Notes: generated by a model from the sequence alone, not told the origin. A stretch of DNA of 25,735 bases from Terfezia claveryi (GCA_015179025.1 WHUX01000451.1:1-25735), one strand, 5' to 3'. Counted from the stretch's first letter, positions 1 to 13,999 are shown. Numbers and translations are program-made.

Positions 1-82
1 CATATCTTGGCTGCTGATTCAGCGGCATCACTTTTTAGACGTTTAGCCTTAGCTAGATTATGCTTGGAACTTGCATAGTGAA
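1..82 (-). CDS. Possible partial exon of an unknown gene running off the left edge
   Basis: On the minus strand an open frame runs from about 82 to the window edge and reads as a Lys/Ala-rich helical stretch (SSKHNLAKAKRLKSDAAES). A possible 3' splice site (TAG at 83-85 on the minus strand) sits just before it. There is no start codon in frame and only about 27 codons are visible. I cannot assign a family, and chance openness is possible. Confidence 0.2.
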
Positions 83-502
83 CTAGATTACGGTAGACAT
101 TATTTTAATACTACCATCTTTATGCACATAATTCGTGAAGAGGAATATACTGCATAAAGGGCCAACGAAGTATTGTGAACAATGTACATACTACCTTACA
201 TTAGGGTACACCTTACCCGTGATGTGGGCAGCTAGAGGCGCCCAGTCCGAATATAATGAGGAATGTCCGTAAATTTTGCTCGGTTACACGCGGGCAAATT
301 AGTTTACAAGTCCCTCCACTATTGACTCCGATGACTCCTGTGTGGATTATCATATACTTCCTCGTTACGTTACTGCCACTGTTTCGACTGTTTCGAATGT
401 TATCAATCTCTTAGACTAATTTACAGTTCATTCTCAGGCTATCTTACGATACGGAAACTTTGCACGAACAAGCAAACAACTAAACATACGTTTACCCCCT
501 CG
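83..502. other. Upstream region of the E2 gene, no gene seen
   Basis: About 420 bases with no convincing coding potential on either strand. It should contain the E2 promoter and 5' leader. I see no clear TATA box or recognisable operator. Confidence 0.4.
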
Positions 503-2077
503 ATGTGGGCATTGAATCCGTCCAGAGTGATGTCAAGGAGGTTTGCTGCTGCCTACACCCAAAGCTCGCCCGCCGAAGATTGCATCTCACACCGGCGCCA
601 TTTGCTGTTAAGCCGTTTTTCCTAGCAGATATAGGAGAAGGTATGGGTTCCACAAGAAATTCGACCGTCAACTATACTAAATTCCACTTGATAATTAGGA
701 ATCCGGGAATGTGAAGTCATTCAGTGGTTCGTACAACCGGGGGCACGGGTGGAGCAATTCGATAAGCTATGTGAGGTGCAATCAGATAAAGCATCTGTGG
801 AGGTAGGTAGCAGCCTAATTAGCTAGATGGCATAGCTTAGGGCTAACAACCCGAATTAGATAACATCACGATTCGATGGAGTTATTAAGAAGCTATACTA
901 CGACGCTGGGGAGATGGCACTTGTGGGAAAGGTTTGTTCTCAGTACGGCAATGAGGGGCGAGTGGTGAACTGACGAATCAGCCACTCGTGGACATAGACA
1001 TAGAGGGAGAGGTGGCAGAGGAGCCTGCTCCTATCAACTTGGAAGATATCCCAGCACCGACGTCGCAGAGAGCTCCAAGAGCCCGATACCCCTGACACCA
1101 CCCGCAGCTTCAACTACTACAACACCAGATATACCCCAGAACACATGCACAGCAAACTGGCAACCCCTGCAGTGCGGCGGATATGTAAAGAGCTTGGTGT
1201 GGAGATAACCCACATTCAAGGGACTGGTAAAGACGGCCGTGTATTGAAGGAGGACGTTGCAGCCTTTGCAGAGCGTCCGAAGTCGTATCAAACCACCGCA
1301 GACCTACCCGAGACACCTGCTCAACCACCCTCAATAGCTTTACTACCACTAGCTAGCGAGACCACTACCCAGCTCAGCCCAATGCAGATGCAGATGTTCA
1401 AGACCATGACGAAGAGTCTCTCGATACCCCATTTCTTGTTCAGTGACGAGGTCCATTTAGACCCATTAACAGCTTGCCGGTCGCGAATCAATGCCGAACT
1501 GTCCTCCGGTAATAGTTCTCAATCAGCCCAGAAAATTTCATACATGCCATTCTTCATCAAGGCTATGTCCCTCGCCCTTCAGAAATACCCCATTCTCAAT
1601 GCCAAATTAAACACTGACGGTGACAAACCGAGTCTGGTTATGCGACCGCAACACAATATCGGTGTCGCGATGGATACACCTGCGGGGTTGATAGTCCCCA
1701 ACATCAAGAATGTTCAAAACTTGAGCATTCTTGAAATCGGCGAGGAATTACTGCGTCTCCAGAAGCCGGGGCAGCAGGTAAACTATCGCCACTAGACCTT
1801 AAAAGCGGAACTATAACGATAAGTAACATTGGAAATATCGGCGGTCGCGTGGTTTTCGCCGGTGATTGTCAGCAGCGAAGTCGCTATCCTAGGTATTGGT
1901 AAGGCGAAAACATCGCCTGCATTTGACACTCATGGCGCAGTGGTGCCAAAGACCGGAATGGTATTTTCTTGGTCCGCGGACCATAGAGTAATCGACGGGG
2001 CTACTATGGCGAGAATGGCTACGTTAATGAAGGAATTTGTGGAGAAACCCGAATTGATGTTGGCAAGGATGAAGTGA
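503..2077 (+). CDS. DBT: Branched-chain 2-oxoacid dehydrogenase E2 (lipoamide acyltransferase), frame-broken
   Basis: Mitochondrial E2 core subunit of the branched-chain 2-oxoacid dehydrogenase, which moves the acyl group from lipoyl-lysine to CoA in Val/Leu/Ile breakdown. Exons: 503-640, 699-802, 860-931, 982-2077. The start at 503 gives a basic, Arg-rich N-terminus ([18 protein letters not shown]) suited to mitochondrial import. A lipoyl domain follows with LADIGEG and EVQSDKAS (lipoyl-Lys about residue 77), then a peripheral subunit-binding domain (KLATPAVRR to DGRVLKEDV), then the acyltransferase domain ending in [10 protein letters not shown] (catalytic His about residue 439). The exon sum, 1410 nt, is divisible by three, but the frame breaks at least four times: a missing base between about 525 and 580, a net extra base in the linker at about 1088-1145, a missing G at 1777-1778 and an extra T at 1853-1856. 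Every motif is still intact in one frame or another. The gene is either a consensus-error victim (my preference) or a young pseudogene. Confidence 0.88.
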
Positions 2078-2560
2078 TACATTCAGCTGAGCGGATTGTG
2101 GATTAGGGTTCTCCTATTGTGAGGCGGATTTAATTTGGCCATGTCAACCTCGAGGCTCTATATCATGTGAACTATTTGTATAACAACTACGTTACATCAC
2201 AGTGCCTGCACCACTTACGAGCCTGACGTCGCAGTAAAGCTGTCAAAACCAATGATGTATTTTATTTTACCCTTGATCACCAGGAAAAACAAATAGCTGT
2301 GAACCCAAGATTATCCGTGACACCCGATGGAGATAAGTAGAAAGGGGACAACAGAGCTGAACCGGAAACCTCTTAGTACCGAAAAAGCAAAAGGCAAAAA
2401 GTAAAAAGTAAAGGTAAAAAGTAAAAAGTTGTAGTAATGACAATCCCAAATTGATGACTCAATGATAACACCCGCTCCCAAATGTAGAAAAGGCCAACCG
2501 ATGCAACTGATGCCAGTAAAACCAGATGAAATACAATAAGGAAAGACAATCGACTATCAA
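2078..2560. other. Shared 3' region between convergent E2 and gluconokinase genes
   Basis: No gene is seen. It holds the two 3' UTRs and an A-rich simple repeat at about 2380-2430, in which the unit AAAAAGT recurs with small changes. Confidence 0.5.
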
Positions 2561-3250
2561 TCATTGCTCTCTTATCACGCCCTTTACCCTGTCCAAGGCA
2601 GCTGATTGCACTTGCTGGAGTGTTCCGCTGACATCGACTGGTATAACATCGGTTTCGGTCAGATCTGGTTCCTCAAGAGCCCTGATTGGGACTTGACCAT
2701 ATCGTCCTTCATGAAGTGGTTTGTAGTTGCTTGTCGGTGCTAACTCGCTGGAGAAGGAGGGCCTCATTGGCTCGGAGGTAGACGAATCGGACGACGACAT
2801 CGTCAGCTTCTTGACCAGCCTTTCGGATAACGTTCTCTGTATCTCCGCTTGAGTGCTGAGCAGGTGACGCACAACCCTGAGCACCGCCCTCGAGTCCTTG
2901 ACGGCCTTTTCCCGTAGAGTTTCTAGCCAGTCCCATCGGTCGTCATCGGTAAGAGGGATTCCGTTGGACATTTTCCTAACATTGGCTTCGCTGTGGTACT
3001 TGAGAGATGTTAGTTTAAGATCAATTTTTTTTTTTGGAGTGTTGGGTGGACCTACATCGTCTCCTTCAATGTATGGAAGGTCCAGAGCTTGAGCAAGATA
3101 TTTTGCTACTGAGGACTTTCCGCAACCAGCTGGGCCTGTGATGATGAAGATGTGTCGTTGTACTGGCTTAGATGGCTTCTGTTGGTGAAGAGAGATCTGT
3201 TGTCCCATATGCCTGATGGCTGGGGGAGAGATGTTGAGATAGGTTGCCAT
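2561..3250 (-). CDS. Gluconokinase (GntK family), frame-broken
   Basis: Phosphorylates D-gluconate to 6-phosphogluconate with ATP, feeding the pentose phosphate pathway; cytosolic. Exons (minus strand) are 3056-3250 and 2561-2998. The N-terminus has the P-loop GPAGCGKSS. After splicing, EGDD joins YHSEANVRKMSNGIPLTDDDRW, the family's gluconate-site region. VTCSALKRRYR, VRFVYLRAN, HFMKDDMVKSQ and the closing ALEEPDLTETDVIPVDVSG follow. The total of 633 nt (about 210 residues) is the usual family length. The motifs lie in three different frames: extra bases near 2871 and 2834, and missing bases near 2736 and 2682, which cancel to zero. The start at 3250 is the first in-frame ATG, and Met at 3208 (MGQQ) is an alternative. 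The 57-nt intron has no stop and keeps frame. The family call is firm; whether the copy is functional is unclear. Confidence 0.85.
   Translation of the reverse strand: MATYLNISPPAIRHMGQQISLHQQKPSKPVQRHIFIITGPAGCGKSSVAKYLAQALDLPYIEGDDVGPPNTPKKKIDLKLTSLKYHSEANVRKMSNGIPLTDDDRWDWLETLREKAVKDSRAVLRVVRHLLSTQAEIQRTLSERLVKKLTMSSSDSSTSEPMRPSFSSELAPTSNYKPLHEGRYGQVPIRALEEPDLTETDVIPVDVSGTLQQVQSAALDRVKGVIREQ
2999..3055 (-). other. 57-nt frame-keeping intron in gluconokinase
   Basis: Donor GTAGGT at 3055, acceptor CAAG ending at 2999, with an A-run in the middle. Its removal joins two conserved blocks (EGDD and YHSEANVRKMS) exactly, as in intronless homologues. The length is a multiple of three and there is no stop codon, so a retained form would add 19 residues inside the active-site region. 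Confidence 0.75.
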
Positions 3251-5836
3251 TGAGATGAGTGTATTTGGAGATGTGTTAGGGTGGATTGTGATCTGAACTT
3301 TGAGCTTAGAGGCTTCGATGCGGTGAACTGGATTGTGAATCCATCTAGACGAAGGGGACGGGCTCTAGATAAATAGTTGTCCGAAGGCCAGTGAGCTGAA
3401 TAGGGATGGGAGAAACAAGAAAGAGCTGGAGTCACGCGGCGGTACTAACATATTGGGCCTTGGGAGTCTTTGCGCTGCCCACCTCCATTCATCTCCCATC
3501 ATAGTGTAGCATTGGCGGGCGATCCATCCCACCCACATCACAGCCGGGCAGGGCTATCTATCTAGGGGCCGGGCCAACCACCCCCCTTCCCTCCCAATTG
3601 TGTGTGAACTGGTCAAGGCACACCTGCATCTTCTGCTTCTGGGTCCATACCTCAGGCATAAGTCCGCGGCCATGTCTGACCCCGCACGCCACCGGACGAA
3701 CCGCATGGGGCTGCTTAAAGTTAAGAATATTTGCAGATGGAACATTATTGGTACCTAGGGACCTGTAACCGCGACGTGTAGTAACTGGCTGTATCACGAG
3801 ACAGAATAATCCCGCAGCAATTGGATTGGATCTAGTTGATTTGAATCCAGCAAGCGTGTAATGATGTAGTATCAGAACTGCTCTTGAAGATGCTGAAAGC
3901 AGAGACATTATGAAAACAGGCGTCGAAAGGGGGAAGTGGTTCAAAGGGTGGTGATTGGGCGTGGGGGGCCGGGATTGCATTTGACGAGACGACTGGCCAC
4001 CAGGCGAGACGTCTTGATTACTATTACATTTACCTCAATATTGATGCATTGATGGACACCTTCTTACGCCTCGCTAAATCAGCCTCCTGCTTGATGGGCA
4101 ATTTGCAGGAAAAAGTAACGGCTGGGAAAACAGGGGCAGCACGGTAGGAAATGACGAAGAGCAAGCCCACAAATCCAGGGAAATCCGATCTGGCCCGCCA
4201 CCATCGCCAACAGCGTCTCCACCCTTCTCAGGGGGTTGTGATAGTGTGATGGAAGAACTGGCTTTTTTTCTTTCTTTAAGCTCGACGTCCCCTTCCTGTC
4301 GTGATATATTGTGTTTATTATTATATACTCGCATGCCACCGTGCTGGCTACTTTCGGCGAGTTTAGAGTAAATCACAGAACGAAATCCAGGCTATGGCTT
4401 TTCTCAAAAGAGATACCGGTAACACAAGCTGTTTGGAGTGTTTCTAGGATCTGTACTCTACCCTATTTGCCCCAGATTATTGCCACCTGGCCCAAAAGGG
4501 TGAAGGCTTCGACGGGGAAGTGAGAAGGCAGCAATTCTTTGACCTAACGTCCACAGGCATAAACTAACAGTGCATGGGAGTTGGGGGTTCCCAGCCCCAC
4601 CAAACGTACAGTACAAGCACCGTGGAAAGCGCAGGGATTGGTGTGGGGTGTTCGGCCCAAGCGAGGTACCGCAAAGTTTTGCAATACACCAAAGTGTATT
4701 GTTGTTGAAGGTATTGAGTTGAGTGGAGAGCGAGAAATAAGCATAGCAAGCACTCGCCTTGGAAAAGCATCAACATTGAAGAGTATCGTGCAATTGTAAG
4801 GAGTCGCTTGGAGAATGGCTCGGGGCCGCCTTACAACCATGCTTTTTCGCCCCAATTGAAAAGAATGTGGATCTGTAATAATCGCGCCCAAAGCTCAGTC
4901 TGCAGAATTTTCCAACCCTGGGTTCCTCGTGCTATTGAATGTTCTAGTCTTAGCGGATCCTCAGGCAAGTAACCCGACTGTCTGGTCCTCGTTTTTTCTT
5001 TGTTCCATCAGATAAATCCAATCGCCTGTACCGTAGCCTGTGGAGCTACCGCAAGGCTAAAGTCTTTCGCCCCATGCAGCTCTGATGAACCAAATGCTTT
5101 GGAATAGAATATGATTCCTTTCCAAGTCATGCCCGTGAAGGGTGAACATCCATTCCTACCTTGGTGATCATGGTGGCTCGCTAAGCGGTGGAGACCAATT
5201 GAACGACGAGCATTTGCTGCCGCAGAGTAGTGCGAGAGAGGCCCGAAATGTGGAGTGCATGACCGAGGAAAGGGACCTATATGCCGGTTCCAAGTACATG
5301 CAGCCATTAACACAGGTTCCCGAGTAGGGAGTTAGGGCTCCTCTCCCTCGCAGCTCCGCGGAGGGCTTCGGCAGCCTGACGTCAGAACACTTTGGGGTGG
5401 ATGCATGAGTGTGGGGGGTGATCGAATGTTTTCGAGTATGTCGAGCAGCCAGGCATTTGTTTTTCCACGCTATTCAGCTTCGGCGACATCTTTGGATACT
5501 ACATTCGTTGTTACGTTTAGTTAAGCCGCAGGCCAGGCGTCTTGGGCGGAAATATACGCGGAGTCTGCGCAGCACAGGGTCCACATGACCCCGTAACCCC
5601 ATTATAGTAGCGCACAGTAGTGTACGCCCGCCAAGGGCTGCCACAAACCTTGCGGCTCTCAACTGCTGACGGCTGACGTTACATACAAGCGTTGCCGCAG
5701 GTACCAGGCGGGCGGCAACTCAACACACTGTACCTGATCCCTAATCTATCAATTCCTACCCGACGGCCAGCTAAAGTGTACGGTGAATTACCTCCACACA
5801 CAGCTATCACCCTTGCCTTCCCGCAGTACAGCCAAG
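3251..5836. other. 2.6 kb stretch without a supported gene
   Basis: Several short open frames occur on both strands. The longest minus-strand frame, 3558-3980, encodes about 140 residues whose section from an internal Met (MSLLSASSRAVLILHHY) resembles a mitochondrial presequence. No family is recognised, and no homologous block, RNA gene or repeat stands out. The part next to 3250 should hold the gluconokinase promoter and the part before 5837 the VPS26 promoter. Confidence 0.4.
3558..3980 (-). CDS. Doubtful hypothetical ORF
   Basis: An open frame of 140 codons on the minus strand. From an internal Met at about 3908 it starts with a basic, Ser/Ala-rich stretch containing TRRGYRS, which would fit a mitochondrial targeting sequence. 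The rest has no recognisable domain. An unseen intron could change the C-terminal half. It could equally be a chance frame. Confidence 0.15.
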   Translation of the reverse strand: MQSRPPTPNHHPLNHFPLSTPVFIMSLLSASSRAVLILHHYTLAGFKSTRSNPIAAGLFCLVIQPVTTRRGYRSLGTNNVPSANILNFKQPHAVRPVACGVRHGRGLMPEVWTQKQKMQVCLDQFTHNWEGRGVVGPAPR

Positions 5837-7319
5837 ATGTCTTACTTCTTCTCGACACCCCTGGACATCGACATACGCTTGGAGGACTCGGACGATGACA
5901 GGAAGATGATAGATGTGAAGCTGGATAAGAACAGGAGGGAGAAGGTCCCACTATATATGGATGGAGAGTCTGTAAAAGGAGCAGTGACTATCCGGCCGAA
6001 GGATGGCAAGAGGTTGGAGCACACAGGCATCAAGGTGCAGTTTATTGGGACGATAGGTTGGGCAGGCTCACAGCCCCTGCTATGATCTCGCTTCAAAGAT
6101 GCTGACTCTCTGCCAAATGCTATCCTACAGAGATGTTTTTCGACCGGGGAAATCACTATGAGTTTCTTTCACTTGGCCAGGAGCTAGCCGCCCCTGGAGA
6201 CCTGCAGCACCCCCAGACCTTCGACTTTGAGTTTAAGAATGTGGAAAAGCAGTATGAGTCCTATAATGGTATCAACGTCAAGCTACGGTACTTTGTGCGT
6301 GTCACAGTCTCCCGCCGCATGGCTGATGTTGTGCGGGAAAAGGACATCTGGGTATACTCTTACCGCATTCCACCAGAGACAAATAGCTCTATCAAGATGG
6401 ATGTTGGTATCGAAGATTGTTTGCATATTGAGTTTGAATACTCAAATCGAAATACCACCTCAAAGACGTCATCGTTGGGCGTATCTACTTCCTCCTGGTC
6501 CGACTCAAAATTAAACACATGGAGCTGTCAATTATCCGACGAGAGACCACCGGCACAGCACCAAATCAATACAACGAGAGCGAGACCCTAGTACGGTTCG
6601 AGGTTTGTCAAATTGATGCTCCAAGTCCTCATATTGGATGTCCTGTCGCTAGCTATCAGGTTTATAATTACTAACAATGCATGCACCCATCTCGCAGATC
6701 ATGGACGGCTCGCCATCACGAGGTATGTATCTGAGAGCTCCTTATCCCAGCACCAACTTTATCTATGGCGATCTATACATATTTTGCTCAATCGTATTAT
6801 GTTTCTAATATGTGTGTCACACAGGCGAAACAATTCCAATTCGGTTGTTTCTGGGCGGTTTTGATCTTACCCCCACGTTTCGTGAGGTTAATAAAAAGTA
6901 CTCAACTCGATATTACTTGAGCCTGGTATTGATCGATGAAGGTATGTTCATCTTGTTCTAATGCGCATTTCTTTTTACTCCCGTCTTTTTTTCCTTGAAT
7001 TGTTCGAGAGCTCCCCTGCTTTTGCCAGATGGCATGCAAGGGTTGCGAACCCCACACTCCACATCATCCGAAATTTGTGTGTGTGTGGGGGGAATGTTCC
7101 GATTCCAAGGATATCCTCGGTGCTTGACGTCGCCTTTACCCCCTGGTATCTCTCAGCCGTTTAAAATCTGTTGAGTTCTTGAAACGGCAGTCGTGAGAAA
7201 ATTCGTACTTTGCCAGTACAGTGAAAAAGGGAAGCTGACAAGGTTACTGTTACACACTACAGATGCCAGGCGATACTTCAAACAGTCTGAAATTGTGCCT
7301 GTACCGCCAGGCCCCATAG
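5837..7319 (+). CDS. VPS26: Retromer subunit VPS26, frame-broken
   Basis: Arrestin-fold subunit of retromer (with VPS35 and VPS29), which recycles sorting receptors from endosomes to the Golgi. Exons: 5837-6056, 6131-6602, 6698-6722 (only 25 nt), 6825-6941, 7263-7319; the last intron is unusually long at 321 nt. The start context is CCAAGATG. Diagnostic blocks in order: MSYFFSTPLDIDIRL, VPLYMDGESVKGAV, EMFFDRGNHYEFLSLGQELA, YHLKDVIVGRIYFLLVRLKI, ETIPIRLFLGGFDLTPTFRE and DARRYFKQSEIVLYRQAP. Two single-base breaks are needed to read this: a missing A at 6444-6446 (restoring S-K-S-K-Y) and an extra C at 7298-7299. An in-frame TAG at 7317 falls where relatives usually have Glu. Beyond it, 33 more sense codons run to a TAA at 7419. 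With the TAG the protein is about 296 residues, short for the family. Confidence 0.9.
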
Positions 7320-7421
7320 GTTGACGGCCTGGATGCGGTCGGTCAATTGCAGCCCCCAAATTTGAAGATGTTGTTGGGACCCGCAACACCGGTTGAAGTG
7401 GAAAGGAGGCAGATTGTCTAA

Positions 7422-10390
7422 GGGTATCGCCGCCTTTGTCGTTTATAGTGTTTAATGAGACTGCGGGATTTGCATTTGGGGTTTACATCTGTTAAACCAC
7501 CAAACAAATAGGAAAAACTTCCCAGATACCATATGCGTTGTTCTTCATTCTGCGTTGTCGTTTAGGTACTGCTTTATTGCCTCCTTGCTGCAACTTACAC
7601 ACTATGCACATTTACCTACCATTGGTCTAAAGTAAGTCTGTACATGTATAATGGAAGGGGGGAGAAGGGCCGAGGAGGAGCCAGCTAAGCAACTATACAG
7701 TACCCGCCCATGTAATGTGACTGAAACATAATGGCAGTCACTAGCCTGCCTGGCACCCATCTGCGTTCACAATAAGCATTCCATTCTCGCCTCTTCATGC
7801 ACAATCTATCTTGCCAACTCTTCTGTGGTGCGTATAGATTAGCGTGAGTACCGCTCATTACCTCTTTGATACATCTGTTGCGGATCACCATCAAGTTGAT
7901 ATTAATAGTACCAGACATGATACTGAACGAACGAATGGATAACACACTGCAGTAGTCTTTGGGACAAAATACCTATCACACATTGCAGATTTTGTCGAAC
8001 TATCTGTTTCATATCTCTTTTACATGTCTTGTCTATTTTACCTCTGTATCGCAGCTCCATTGCCTTATTTAGTCCCGTCGTTTTGTCGCCTAATCTGCCT
8101 TCTTTGTCTGTAGTGCTACGTATTTGTATTTGCTTTTGTTGTTAAAAGCAGGTGATTTGCAACCCATGACCTTTGATCACGCTATCGTGGCCTCTCTATC
8201 CAGTTATTCATCAATCCGGCGACACAATCACTGGCCAAGGGCGTCACTTCACAGTGCCCTCCCCCCTTTCCAAATTTGAACTTCTATATGTACTGTACTT
8301 CACCTATGTGCAACGTAGCCAGGTCATGAATATGTATGCGGTTGGCAGATAATCCCTTAATCCCCGATCCCTCCCCCCACGCACTTATTGCGAAAGAAGA
8401 AAACATATATACAGAATAGGAAGTGAAAAAAAGTAAAAAGGACTCTTTGTTCTTGTCGACCCTTCGTGTAGGTACAGTATGGAAAAGTACGTGACGTGAC
8501 TCAAGCAGGTAAAGAGGCTCAAACATTATAGAATAAAATTTTATAGCTTTGTATCGGTACAGACGATGTATGGATGTGTAATCGCAGTTTGAACGGGGGT
8601 CAATATCACATCTCCAGAGAATAAAATATATATATATATAAAAGAGGAGTGAAAACTTATGTAATTCCTTCATTAATGATAAACCTTTGCGGTAAATTAT
8701 GAGTGGCGCCGAGAACTACAAGATGGAAATTGGGGTCTCCGTTCTTCGCCTCTCGTTTTCTATTGAGCTAGTCTGGTTGGCACTATTGAGCAGTCGTCAG
8801 TCGTCCGCGATGGAAAGCCCGAATCTTGAATTTCCTGAAACCGTGAACCCTACAAAAAAGCAACACAACACAACTGCAGCCATAACCTTGTAGGTAAATT
8901 ATCCTCAACTAGCGATCTGACCGGCAATAACCATACCAATGCCCACCAAATCCCCCGGGTCTCCGCGGGAGCGGAGAACAAGGTAAAGCGCAGATTACAT
9001 TTGTTGATAATGGATGGGGGTCAAACTGTCAAAACTAAAGAGGAAGTTTAATCACCTGTACCACCCCTCCTATCGATCCGGCTGATCCCATGACCGGCCA
9101 TGTGAATGAATGACTAAATGCGGTATTGATGTAAAACGGAAAAGTGTTATATCCATCTTGCGGTTGTCATGATCACATCAGATTCCTTCGACTTTTCTTT
9201 TTCTTCCATGGAAAAGGAAATCTACGTAGTCCCTGCTCAAAATCAATGCACGTATTGGATAAAGATAGGTACTTATATGCACAAATCGCTAAATGTATGC
9301 AAGTCCCCGTAGATCCGGTACTATCGAAATGCGGGGACGAATAGAAATTAACTTGTCCGTAGGGGCGAGGGCCCGGGAGCATCCTTATAGCCGAGATCAC
9401 GCGTGGCACGTCACATTCATCTCACGAAGAGTTAGCCTGTGATGTTCAATCGATCAATCAGAGCATTCCGTCGCCGTTATTACAAAGTAGCTGGTGCCAG
9501 AGAGCAATCAAGCAGGCAAGCAGGCAAGCAGTCTTATTCCCGATTCCTTGTAGGTAGATAGAGTGTAGATATGTACTCTGTATACGTGTATGTCATGTGG
9601 TCAAAAAGGTGTCCCGGCCGCGGCATTGCATGAGCATTAAGTACTTTATTTTTTCCCAGCCAAGGGGTATAATAATAAATGAAAAAAAAAAAAGTATACT
9701 GCTACAGTTGGAGCTCAGATTGGTTTGAGCTAGGCTACAAAATTGAAAAAGTTTAAAGAAGATCCCACCTCGGCAAGACTGGTAAAAAGATGACAGTCAA
9801 TAGACTCCCCAAGTGATCTGACGCAGGCATTAGGCCTTGCCTCCCGGTTCCCCGAAACGCCACTAGGATATATGCAAAATCAGTGAACGCCATGCCATGG
9901 TAAATGAAAGCACTATCGACAACCACAGAGGCAATACCAGCAAAATCCCCAAGAACCCCTCGAAAGCGGATACGTATTTATTGGCGAAATTGACCCACTC
10001 CCCGTTGTCCAAGAGCACCTCTGGGCCCCGAATCCACCTTGGCCCCTGTGTACCCCAGAGATGGTTAAGTGTTTATTGCGTAAGACTCACAGGTGCATCG
10101 ATCTTGTGGTACGATCGGTTGAACTGCACGGTTATAACGTTAGATTTCAGTCATGTTGTTTTGAGGCATTCTCGTTAAAATGCCTCATCAATCCTGGAGC
10201 AATGTTTAATGCCATCTCTCTCTTCTGTCATTGCTTTCCTTTCCTTCTTCTGTCTACCTGTTAGGCAGTTGTCCACTCCTCCTCCTCGTATCCACTCACT
10301 CCTTTACTTCCTATCCATGACCACCATATCCTTGTAAGGCTTGAGTTCACAGGTAAAACAACAAGGCCTGATGATATCCATCGCGGGTCC
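7422..10390. other. 3 kb gene-poor stretch
   Basis: No coding region is supported: open frames are short, mutually overlapping and lack family motifs. Minor structures are a TA dinucleotide run near 8626-8641, an 8-bp unit (AGGCAAGC) repeated about three times near 9510-9531, a small inverted repeat (GTCCCCG at 9303-9309, CGGGGAC at 9332-9338), and an A-run near 9680. The first bases should be the VPS26 3' UTR and the last the 3' UTR of the zinc-finger gene. Confidence 0.4.
9507..9532. repeat. Short tandem repeat, unit AGGCAAGC
   Basis: About three head-to-tail copies of an 8-bp unit in noncoding sequence. Probably a simple microsatellite with no clear role. Confidence 0.6.
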
Positions 10391-12931
<2,541 letters not shown>

Positions 12932-13999
12932 GCTTGCTCAAGCTTGCAAGAGGGTACTGAACTTAAAAGCCTTTCCCCACGCTGGTAACGTTTGTTCTTG
13001 GTGATTCACTGCTAGCTTTGCTGAAGAAACCCGAGGTGAACGAATGACAGGCCAATTAACTAACGTAAATCTTTGTCGACGGAATTCACAGCGTAAGGTG
13101 CGGCACTCCAGAGTGTAGTAAAGGAATACAAGAATCTTGGTATAAGGAAAGAAATGAAGGTGCCTGACTGCAGCAGAGTGTCGCGTGGAGTGAAATGGTC
13201 CTGGAGCAGCGCATGTATCTGTGACCATACGGCGGCAACAATCAAACAGACGACTTAAGCCTTGCTTCCGAATCTCTGACCTGGGTGTAACTACCTTAAC
13301 AAACAATACATCAAAGACTAGAACTTCGGAGTGTGATTTCCGACCGATTGTGCAGTGATTTTCTATACAATGTGGGTTGTTTAGATAGTTTCCCCCCCGT
13401 AAGGCTGGTAGAGGAAGGGACCCGGGTGGGGGTGGGGTTGAGGGAGTATGAAGTGCCAGCGAGGAGGATTTGGCACTTACAAGGATGGTTACTTACAGTA
13501 TGATGCTTGTAAGCGAGGAACTATACGCAGATTGATATATATCAATAGTATGGGGATGGGCTGCAATATAGTGAGGGCTCTAAAGGGCTTTGTGGGATGC
13601 AAATTTGCAAGTATCTGTGCCTGTGTGGCCTGTGTGGATGTGCTGTAGTTTGCTAGGTTGACTGACACCCGGGGGTTAGTTGCGTAGTTACGGTACTTGG
13701 GCAGCAGTAGTGCCACCGGGTGAGTAAGGAGCAAGCGAATGGATTGGTTATTGCATGGCAATACAATAATATATTGTAGATAGAGGTACCACGAGTTTGT
13801 AACCTCAACGCAGTGGCAGTATCACAGCTTTTGTATTTGTTTCTCACCGGACGTCAACGGGCAGCGTGCATCGTCGTCGAGGATCCTCATGACAACCAGG
13901 ACAAGGTACTCTTGGCACGGGTCCCTATATATATGTGCAAAGCATCCCTTACATAACGCTCGCTAGAGAGACAGCCTTCCCCAGTATCCTGTCCTCGCC
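12932..13999. other. Divergent promoter region between the zinc-finger gene and the small MGN gene
   Basis: About 1.07 kb with only short unconvincing frames. A TATA-like AATATATT lies near 13768-13774, but I cannot tie it to a start site. The zinc-finger promoter should be at the left end and the leader of the small gene at the right. Confidence 0.4.

Noticed and set aside
1774..1860. A further intron in E2 to explain the frame change
   Set aside because: The sequence between the two breaks encodes the conserved acyltransferase block ([18 protein letters not shown]) in a shifted frame, so it is coding and the breaks are indels.
7685..8673. Two minus-strand open frames of 86 and 129 codons in the gene-poor stretch
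   Set aside because: They have no recognisable motif, odd composition, and a part over a TA-repeat. Nothing supports translation.
13810..13832. CGCAGTGGCAGTATC resembles the 5' end of U4 snRNA, about 40 bases after a TATA-like site
   Set aside because: The following sequence lacks the U4 5' stem-loop, the U6-pairing stem I and an Sm site, so a functional U4 is excluded. A covariance-model search for U4 would settle whether it is a fragment.
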